Positions 29,001 to 34,960 of a DNA stretch of 62,483 nucleotides are shown here, in pieces (within the stretch, counting starts at the first letter, position 1; each line of letters begins with the position of its first letter). The translations under genes were made by a program, and so were the position numbers. Source of the stretch: Limnochordia bacterium (GTDB lineage: Bacteria > Bacillota > Limnochordia > Darwinibacteriales > DTU012); assembly GCA_007116145.1 (NCBI GenBank), contig SKJB01000060.1:1-62483 (forward strand). The letters run 5' to 3'. The notes beneath the pieces are model-generated. The model was not told where the DNA came from. It saw nothing but the letters and a program-made list of their open reading frames with translations, and made no database searches.

Positions 29001-30157
29001 TCCACCCACATGACTACTATATGAGTTGGTGGACTCCAGGAAACCATGCTAGTGGGGCTAGTGCCCCTCACACCGATGAGCAAGCGACCAACGCTGTTGC
29101 TTGGTATGTAGCGAACACTAGTATTGATGGAAAGGCAAGCACGCAGGACGTGGGTCAAAAGCAGCCAAACGGATTAGGTCTATTTGACATGAGTGGGAAT
29201 GTGTGGGAATGGACGTTTACTGTTAGGAACGCCAGGGAACAAATGATGATCCGTGGCGGTGATTGGAAGTCGCCATCAAAGGAACTACAAGTAGGCTACG
29301 GGAGGTATGTAGCAAAGGATGATCCGAGCCAAGGATTCCGGATTGTCCGGTCGTCCATCGAACAATGGACGATGGCAATGTCCGTAATTCCAGCGAGTGA
29401 AACCAAGCTTCGCTTAACTAAAGAAGCCAATAAGACTTTGGTGGAGATAGGAGACGTTGTTACCTACACTATAACCTTTGATAATACCGTTGCTTCCAAT
29501 CCACAAGCTCCTGTGAACGAATATAATGTGGTGGTGCAAGATACTATGCCAATGGGGCTAAGCTATTTGCCAGAGAGCCTCTATTTCATAGATGGTGACA
29601 CTGTGCAACCAGTCAGTCCAGAGTTTGCCGAGGGTGTTTTGTATATCCGTTTGTCAGATAACAGCAATCCCATTGCTGCCGATAGTACCCGAGTGGTAAA
29701 GTACCAGGCGGTGGTGACGCCATTCGCCAAAGAAGGGCGAGAATACACCAATCGGGCCATCGCATTTCGCGACCTTAGCGGGAATGGCCTATGGGAACCA
29801 GGGGAAAGCCAACTAACCAATGAGTCCACGGCTTCCGTCGAGGTGATCCAGGGAGTGTTCTCTCCAGGAGGTACGATTGTGGGGATGGTATTTCTGGATA
29901 GTGATCACAATGGATGGCCCTCAAATGGTGAACTAGGATTTTCTGGAGCGCGGATCATTAGCTCAGATGGCACAGTGATCACAACCGATAGTGTGGGAGC
30001 GTATAGTCTTTCAGGGCTTAGAGCCATACCAATCACACTCAAGCTCGATCCCCATTCATTGCCTGCAGGCTATGTTGTGCCAGTTTCTCGAAGACTTGTG
30101 GAGATACAACACGGAGGACTGTTTATCGTGAATTTTCCCGTGGTAAAACGCGAGTGA
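26099..30157 (+). CDS. FecR-domain secreted protein with FGE-like, DUF11 and SdrD B-like modules
   Basis: 1352 residues; ATG 26099 follows GGAAGGAAGG by 8 bases and starts a signal peptide ending 'IIQAA'. Order: FecR domain (18-200, 'LRTGSESRAILHFADGSQI' and 'AVATIRGTT'), acidic linker (213-248), InlB-type repeat (255-327), two copies of an unrecognised 230-residue unit (about 331-560 and 562-790), FGE/sulfatase-modifying-like domain (806-1085; 'FRLPTSDEWELAAR', 'GLFDMSGNVWEW', 'RGGDW'), DUF11 (1100-1235) and an SdrD B-like end (1258-1352). The FGE-like part has no cysteine, so it cannot be a formylglycine-generating enzyme and is probably a binding or scaffold module. Last gene of the operon. 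A periplasmic or surface partner of the preceding barrel is inferred. Confidence 0.85.
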   Translation: MRPITLGSMFLVLILCMGGIIQAADSAATVVVTTNYVEVLTSIDDVWERISAPYSLQEGTRLRTGSESRAILHFADGSQIILNEETTLEVTRKPSREEDEPRGLLRLIMGALFARGDKDQSGMDFESPNAVATIRGTTLAMRVTYIDPIDRATLDRLSFQALQALPSRTRLTVGTGQVFFSNPLGSVMVGASQSSEVVTGNPPREPVDVPIEDDEDLGMEGEFDNFDDEDQQGLTDVNEQLSSSDTPLETVFGTARVLRASASPPSGGVVSGGGLYRRDDNVKLVAEAASGYEFVNWTRDGMEVSREANFTYVMPSHAVELVATFAKTSGPQLGIVSQALSNEESPDRYVMHLILSITGDFFEPGRSEEASSWLFMEDGVANAGIDTIEIQTFSESEVQNVDHDRVYIRLVYTEEHTPTTSMLVQAKADALQGHVDSMSLLTEVPILGSDALYQGIDAMEFWWDGYNLEVIVHYTKELAGTHWIDPKQFVLVSESGGLSPNRIGYHPADAAAVILWFDGYPDLMLPGSMRTLAYSEAAGIPLMTTDGVPVLAVDFAQVTIPPELRVVHKEIVFRGSEDYQFLMYLSLDVVGDAFIGEGVFEPSSWVFVPNGLFLGEIYVLETASGDENQDGNQNLIVIEIPFNYDLKFEQTESQVRSLVVQALASALQADTNTASLEITVPMVAQMSEAFAEWDGTDLLVTVSYSENLFTVDDVDPEQFGLTSWSDDLRLPNGVINHGTMENALVLRFVDYWEGSFSQTLSYQSNYEMPLLTSDGNPVQSKDAIGVIIPNRPSQAQRSSYTVAGVDFHMRLAWANEFPIGTTDSRWTWVERDFWIAETPVTYELWHKVKEWASSPERGEKQYFFIDEAEEGSAGQSGEPTERKREPVTRVHALSAILWLNALTEYYNEQYDTYYQPVYVLLDSENEIVRESKSLSEIKQRPYADGFRLPTSDEWELAARYNRYDNMEVHPHDYYMSWWTPGNHASGASAPHTDEQATNAVAWYVANTSIDGKASTQDVGQKQPNGLGLFDMSGNVWEWTFTVRNAREQMMIRGGDWKSPSKELQVGYGRYVAKDDPSQGFRIVRSSIEQWTMAMSVIPASETKLRLTKEANKTLVEIGDVVTYTITFDNTVASNPQAPVNEYNVVVQDTMPMGLSYLPESLYFIDGDTVQPVSPEFAEGVLYIRLSDNSNPIAADSTRVVKYQAVVTPFAKEGREYTNRAIAFRDLSGNGLWEPGESQLTNESTASVEVIQGVFSPGGTIVGMVFLDSDHNGWPSNGELGFSGARIISSDGTVITTDSVGAYSLSGLRAIPITLKLDPHSLPAGYVVPVSRRLVEIQHGGLFIVNFPVVKRE

Positions 30158-30218
30158 TGGGCTAATCCCATAACGGGATTACACCACCAGGTTAACTGCT
30201 ATGTATGGCACATCGCTA

Positions 30219-30248
30219 AAAAAGAGGAGGCTTCAGCCTCCTCTTTTT
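30219..30248. terminator. Bidirectional terminator closing the cyclase/barrel/FecR operon
   Basis: A perfect 13-bp stem (30219-30231 with 30236-30248) with a TTCA loop, an A-run before and a T-run after. It serves the rightward operon and the leftward binding-protein gene. Confidence 0.9.
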
Positions 30249-30259
30249 AATCTCTCAAA

Positions 30260-31624
30260 TTACTGGCCTAAGTACTCATCGAGTGCTGCCTGCATAGCGG
30301 GTTGAAGTTCAGCCATAGCTGCTGCTGGAAAGACTGTTCCATTACGTATACCTAGAACTGCTTCTCCGATTCCATCCTGGAGTACAAAGAATTCACGGAA
30401 GAACGGTAGTGTTCCCATGCTTCTATACATCCTTCGGAAAGTTTCCATGGACTCTCGATCTGTTATATGACCATCTAAAGCAAGTTTCTCTAGGCCACGA
30501 TCTAAGAATTCGTCCTTAGGGTGTAACATGTATGGGTCTGACGAGCGGAACAGAGCACTCGCTAGTTCGACTAAGGCTTCAGGATTCTCCACGTGATGCC
30601 CTAAAGACGCTACGTGGAACATATGGGCATAAGCTACATAGTCCTTAGCATTAGGTCCTTTAGGGAAGTACACCCAACCCCAATCCTGCACCAAATCAGA
30701 ATTTTGAGCAGTTTGCAGAGCGGCCATATCTCCGAATAGCATAGCCAACCGACCTTCTCCAAATACTGTACGACCTTCCATACTTGGTACCACGCCATGG
30801 ACATTTACGAGATCCTGCCAGAGCTGGAGGGCATCGATAAACTCTGGATCTGTAATGCTCACTGTGGCTTTGCCATCTATAATGCGAACCCAGTTAGCGT
30901 CATTGGATACCATGGTCATTAATAGTTGGTGCCAGTGTATGCCACCTGAATACCCTGCAATTCCCCACTGATCAATATCGCCATCACCGGTTGTATCTCG
31001 GGTAGCTTGAATAGCAATGTCAATAAGCGCTTCGTAAGTCCAGTCACCAGACTCCTGGAGTTCATAGAGATCTGGAAGGTCTAGCTCGGTAAAGATCTCT
31101 TTGTTCCAAGCAATTCCAGTGGGGGTATTGAACGGAACACCCTCCCTGGTCCACCTATCGTTGGAAGAAAATGCATAGGGTGTGCCTAGTAACTCGTAGA
31201 ATTCTTTGTTCTGATAAACTTCAGGTATCCGCTGGTAGTACTCATCATTGATGATCCCATCGAGAGGGTAGAGCACCCCTTGGGCTGCTAGCCGCAATGT
31301 AAAGTCATGGCGGACCCAGAAGATATCACCTGGAGGTTCGCCAGCAATCATAGCCGTCATAACCTCTGGTATATAACGATTTCGGGGTGCACTAGCAAAC
31401 GCAATTTTTACATTAAACATGTCTTCAACTTCCTGTAACCAAGCTCGGTTAGGACCTTCTTCATAGTAACTTTCCACTGACCCCATAGTGAAAAACGTTA
31501 CCGTTTCACCGTTAAAATCATAGTGAGAAGCGGCTAAGCCAATTTGAACCATACCAAATATCAAGCAGACTGCAAGCAACGCACTGGCGACCATCTTACC
31601 GTTTCCTGTCGTTTGGTATTTCAT
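30260..31624 (-). CDS. Orphan ABC solute-binding protein, family 1
   Basis: 454 residues with a signal peptide ('LAVCLIFGMVQIGLAASHYD'). The only cysteine lies in the hydrophobic core, not in a lipobox, so a soluble periplasmic protein is likely. Mature part: 'YDFNGETVTFF', 'VEDMFNVKIAF', then 'NTPTGIAWNKEIF' and the calcium-loop-like 'DTTGDGDIDQWG'. It is a relative of the proteins at 7324-8670 and 59570-60940, but more diverged. An AGGGGG precedes the ATG. No transport permease or ATPase of the matching MalF/MalG type is nearby. It is flanked by the FecR operon on one side and the B12/phosphatase operon on the other. Confidence 0.85.
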   Translation of the reverse strand: MKYQTTGNGKMVASALLAVCLIFGMVQIGLAASHYDFNGETVTFFTMGSVESYYEEGPNRAWLQEVEDMFNVKIAFASAPRNRYIPEVMTAMIAGEPPGDIFWVRHDFTLRLAAQGVLYPLDGIINDEYYQRIPEVYQNKEFYELLGTPYAFSSNDRWTREGVPFNTPTGIAWNKEIFTELDLPDLYELQESGDWTYEALIDIAIQATRDTTGDGDIDQWGIAGYSGGIHWHQLLMTMVSNDANWVRIIDGKATVSITDPEFIDALQLWQDLVNVHGVVPSMEGRTVFGEGRLAMLFGDMAALQTAQNSDLVQDWGWVYFPKGPNAKDYVAYAHMFHVASLGHHVENPEALVELASALFRSSDPYMLHPKDEFLDRGLEKLALDGHITDRESMETFRRMYRSMGTLPFFREFFVLQDGIGEAVLGIRNGTVFPAAAMAELQPAMQAALDEYLGQ

Positions 31625-31697
31625 TCGATTTCCCCCTACGTTTTATACTTCTCTTCTAGATCCATAGCGTAGAAACTACTGGAATCGCTGTTCTCTT

Positions 31698-31724
31698 ATT
31701 ATAGGTTTTTCGTCACCTCCTCAA
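31698..31724 (-). promoter_or_regulatory. SigA-type promoter of the 31624 binding-protein gene
   Basis: On the minus strand a perfect TATAAT (31698-31703) stands 15 bases after TTGAGG (31719-31724), about 75 bases upstream of the start codon. The spacer is short, so the -35 is less certain. The remaining 31725-32086 region holds no credible gene; a small stem (32046-32060) lies before the next start. Confidence 0.45.
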
Positions 31725-32089
31725 GTAATGTTAAGTATGTTTTAAGGTTACCACCATATGTTATGTAAGTCAATAATTAATATTAATTTCCAAATAATTT
31801 AATGTGGTAGCAGAGTGATACAGTTCTGTACCACAATCATTTAAACCTGATAACATGAATTCTCTGCCTACTCTGCGGTAAAGTCCTGAGCAATAATTGT
31901 TATTATTGACAGTGGAGAATATTGCTGTTGCTATTCCTGATTTATTAGCAGGAAATTGGGGAAGGGAGTAGAAAACTACAAAGCAAAGCATATAAATCAT
32001 AGAGAATGAGTTTATCATTCGATACATTTTTAGTGTTGAATACTGCGCTCTCTCAGAGCGAAATATTCAGTAACGAAGGAAAGTGATTG

Positions 32090-33154
32090 ATGATGAGTTT
32101 GCTCAACCAAGAGTACACGTCAAGACAGAGAGATTTAGCGCAAACTATTTTTGAACGTTATATGAGCGCCGATCCGCTGCTTTCTTCAGAATATAGCCAA
32201 TATCGCCAGCGCACTATGTTGCGCGATATTCTTTATAATCTAGAGTGTTTGGATGTGGCAGTTCGGCATGATACTGAAGAGATTTTTCTTGATTATGTCC
32301 TATGGATGTATAATCTTCTTGTCACTAGAATGACGGATACCTCCCCCGAGCGTATCAAACAACAGTTGATCCAACATTATCAGACCATGATTGAGGTTCT
32401 GGCGGAGGATGTTTCCGAGAGTGCTAACCAGAGACGTATTATTTTAGAAAAGGCAATATCGCTCACGAAACAAGGGCAAGTGCCAGGAACACCTTCTAGA
32501 AGGTTTGAGAAGGGCAAATATGCACCACTTCGACAGGCTTATCTCCAAAATTTGCTAGCTGGTGATCGTAAGAGTGCAAGCAAGGAGATTATGGACGCTA
32601 TCGAAGCGGGAGTGCCGCTTAAGGATATTTACATAGAGGTATTTCAAGAAGTGATGTGGGAAGTGGGCAATCTCTGGCATCGAAACAAACTGACTGTAGA
32701 TAAGGAGCACCTTTGTACAGCGATCACCCAAGGGGTGATGGCTCAGCTGTATTCCCGGATATTTTCGACGCCACGGAATGGTCGGAGGATTGTCGCTTGT
32801 TGTGTAGGCAGTGAATTACATGAAATGGGAGTGCGTACAGTCTGTGACCTGTTTGAACTAAATGGTTGGGATAGTGTTTATTTAGGAGCTGCTGTTCCAA
32901 CTGATGGTGTACTACACGCTGTAGAAGAACACAAACCAGATGTGGTAGCGCTCTCTGTGACCATGATTTCCTATATTGACAACTGTGCAGAGATCATCGA
33001 GACCATTCGCAGGCACAGCAATCTTCAAGCTACGCGAATTGCAGTGGGGGGGCGAGCTTTTCAGATTGCCTCAAGCTTACCGAAGAAATGGGGTGTGATC
33101 ACAGCGACCAATGGAGCTGATTTTGTGGACTGGGCTGTGAGGTTCTTTGGATGA
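32090..33154 (+). CDS. Cobalamin-binding protein with a W-x9-EH photoreceptor-type motif
   Basis: 354 residues. About 140 N-terminal residues are all-helical and unrecognised, with no helix-turn-helix. Then comes a B12-binding helical bundle (145-225) and a Rossmann-type B12 domain (232-354). The bundle carries W196, E206 and H207 in exact W-x9-EH spacing, the hallmark of CarH/AerR/LitR-type B12 light sensors. The lower cobalt ligand would be H244 in 'ELHEMG' (E-x-H-x-x-G). Corrinoid methyltransferase partners share the second motif but usually not the first. ATG 32090 lies 9 bases after AAGGA; TTG 32087 is possible. The phosphatase gene starts 34 bases later. A light or B12 sensor acting through protein partners, like AerR, is inferred. 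Confidence 0.88.
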   Translation: MMSLLNQEYTSRQRDLAQTIFERYMSADPLLSSEYSQYRQRTMLRDILYNLECLDVAVRHDTEEIFLDYVLWMYNLLVTRMTDTSPERIKQQLIQHYQTMIEVLAEDVSESANQRRIILEKAISLTKQGQVPGTPSRRFEKGKYAPLRQAYLQNLLAGDRKSASKEIMDAIEAGVPLKDIYIEVFQEVMWEVGNLWHRNKLTVDKEHLCTAITQGVMAQLYSRIFSTPRNGRRIVACCVGSELHEMGVRTVCDLFELNGWDSVYLGAAVPTDGVLHAVEEHKPDVVALSVTMISYIDNCAEIIETIRRHSNLQATRIAVGGRAFQIASSLPKKWGVITATNGADFVDWAVRFFG

Positions 33155-33188
33155 TTGCGATAGAACAAGGTGTTGAGGAGGTGGAGAA

Positions 33189-34937
33189 TTGGAGTTTATT
33201 ACAGCGGTAGATTCAAATGGTATGATCACTGAAGTAAAGTGGTGTAACCCTCCAGACAGGCTTTATAGTGGACAATCAGTGCTGGATATCTTTTCGCGGG
33301 AGAGCGCGGTCTACATTATGGCAATGCTGCGCAATGCGAGCGGCGAAGTGGACTATGCCAATAAGCAACTTCAACTTGCGGTGGACAATCATCCCGTAAC
33401 TGTACACGCATTGACGGTAGGGTGTCAACTGGTTCTATTTGGCTTCGCTAACGAAGATAGTGTGGAGGAACTAGTAAGAATCTATAACGAGTTCATGAAT
33501 GAGTTGCGGGTAGAGTTTAAACGGGTTATTCAAGAACGTGAACATTCTGTTCAAGCGCAGTTTGAACAGATTCAAGGACTAAACAATGAACTAACCAATA
33601 GTCAACGGGCTCTTGAGAAGGCGAATAGCAAGCTTAACCAGATGAACACGGAGCTTCGACGCCAATTTGCTTTGGAGAAACGATTGTCGGAGATTTCTGC
33701 AGATTTCGCCCGTTGTGAGTATAGTACTCGTGAAGGCGCTATTCAGCGGGCATTAGCGAGCTGGGGACAGTTTCTGGATGTAGATCGCGTGTATATCTAC
33801 CAGTTTCACGATACCCAAGACGAGCTACACAATAAGTATCTTTGGTGTGCAAAAAAAAGCACACCATTACCGGATAAACGACGGACTATTTCCTGTGATC
33901 ATACCTGGTGGTTGCCGAAAATTCAAGAAGGCAAGCCAATATCTCTCTCTGGTTTAGACAGTTGCGGAGTCGAATCGATGCTCATCCAACCTCTAGTAGA
34001 AGATAATGTCTCCGTAGGCTTTATCGGAATGGATTGCACGGAAACGAAGCGCGATTGGACGGCTAGCGAGATCTCGTATTCAAAGATTCTTGCAGACGTG
34101 ATCGGAAATGCAATGGGCAAACAAAAAGTGGAAGAGCAGCTTATAGAGAATGTAGAAGCCCTAAATTCTGTCTATGAAAAACTAGACGAGGAGTTTCATA
34201 GGGCAAGAAAAGTGCATGAAAGAACCATGCCGCACTCATATCCTGATGTAGGGAATATCTGTATGTATCCATATTATGCGCCAGCTGCTAAGATAGGTGG
34301 CGATTTCTATAACGTAGTCCAAGTAGGAAATCGTCTTTTGATATACCTATCTGATGTGACAGGGCATGGACTTGAAGGAGCACTTTTTAGTGTGTTTGTA
34401 AAAGAAGCCATTGCGAGCTATGTGTCCCTACGGCCTGATGCCCTCAGTCCCCGAGAAATTCTTACACACTTAGATACGCAGTATCGCCAAGAGAACTATC
34501 CAGCGGATTATTTCGTTTCTATTTTTCTAGGAGTACTTGAGTTAGATACCCTAGAATTTACGTATTCGGGGGCAGGATTTCAGGACACCCCTTTTGTTGC
34601 CTATCCTGATGGAAAACGCAAGAAACTTCAAGTAGAAGGACTACCAATCACTTCGGTGGTGTCTCCTGCATTGATGAATTTTTCCGAACAGAGAATAACG
34701 CTAAAGGAAGGGACGACAGTATTATTCAACACGGATGGCCTTACAGAACAGACAATTCAAGGGGTTGCTTACTATTCGAGGCTAGACCAAGTATTTTATA
34801 AGCATAGCCACCTTCCCTGTGAAACCATTGGATTACTTATAAGCCAAGACTTTCAAGAGTTTAACGGCGGAAATTTACAGGGAGCGGACGATGTAACCTT
34901 CTTGGTGATGAAAATTCAAACTGGCTTCAACAAGTAA
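33189..34937 (+). CDS. PAS/GAF-containing PP2C (SpoIIE/RsbU-type) serine phosphatase
   Basis: 582 residues. TTG 33189 is the start: a long AGGAGGTGG (33177-33185) sits directly before it. Residues 1-95 resemble a PAS fold, 100-165 are a coiled coil, 170-310 a GAF domain, 310-345 a second helix, and 350-578 the phosphatase. Metal ligands are the aspartates in 'GGDFYNVV', 'LSDVTGHGLEG', 'NTDGLTEQ' and 'GADDVTFLV'. Such enzymes dephosphorylate STAS anti-anti-sigma proteins in partner-switching circuits; no STAS gene is in the window. The GAF domain resembles those of the two GGDEF-EAL receptors (shared V-D-R-x-Y, W-W and G-F-x-G-x-D positions). It follows the B12 protein and precedes another phosphatase on one transcript. 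Confidence 0.9.
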   Translation: MEFITAVDSNGMITEVKWCNPPDRLYSGQSVLDIFSRESAVYIMAMLRNASGEVDYANKQLQLAVDNHPVTVHALTVGCQLVLFGFANEDSVEELVRIYNEFMNELRVEFKRVIQEREHSVQAQFEQIQGLNNELTNSQRALEKANSKLNQMNTELRRQFALEKRLSEISADFARCEYSTREGAIQRALASWGQFLDVDRVYIYQFHDTQDELHNKYLWCAKKSTPLPDKRRTISCDHTWWLPKIQEGKPISLSGLDSCGVESMLIQPLVEDNVSVGFIGMDCTETKRDWTASEISYSKILADVIGNAMGKQKVEEQLIENVEALNSVYEKLDEEFHRARKVHERTMPHSYPDVGNICMYPYYAPAAKIGGDFYNVVQVGNRLLIYLSDVTGHGLEGALFSVFVKEAIASYVSLRPDALSPREILTHLDTQYRQENYPADYFVSIFLGVLELDTLEFTYSGAGFQDTPFVAYPDGKRKKLQVEGLPITSVVSPALMNFSEQRITLKEGTTVLFNTDGLTEQTIQGVAYYSRLDQVFYKHSHLPCETIGLLISQDFQEFNGGNLQGADDVTFLVMKIQTGFNK

Positions 34938-34960
34938 TAGTTAGAAGAAGGAGGGGAATT

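Noticed and set aside
31770-32027. 85-residue minus-strand frame with a hydrophobic start
   Set aside because: No ribosome binding site, low-complexity asparagine/tyrosine content, and it lies in a probable promoter region.
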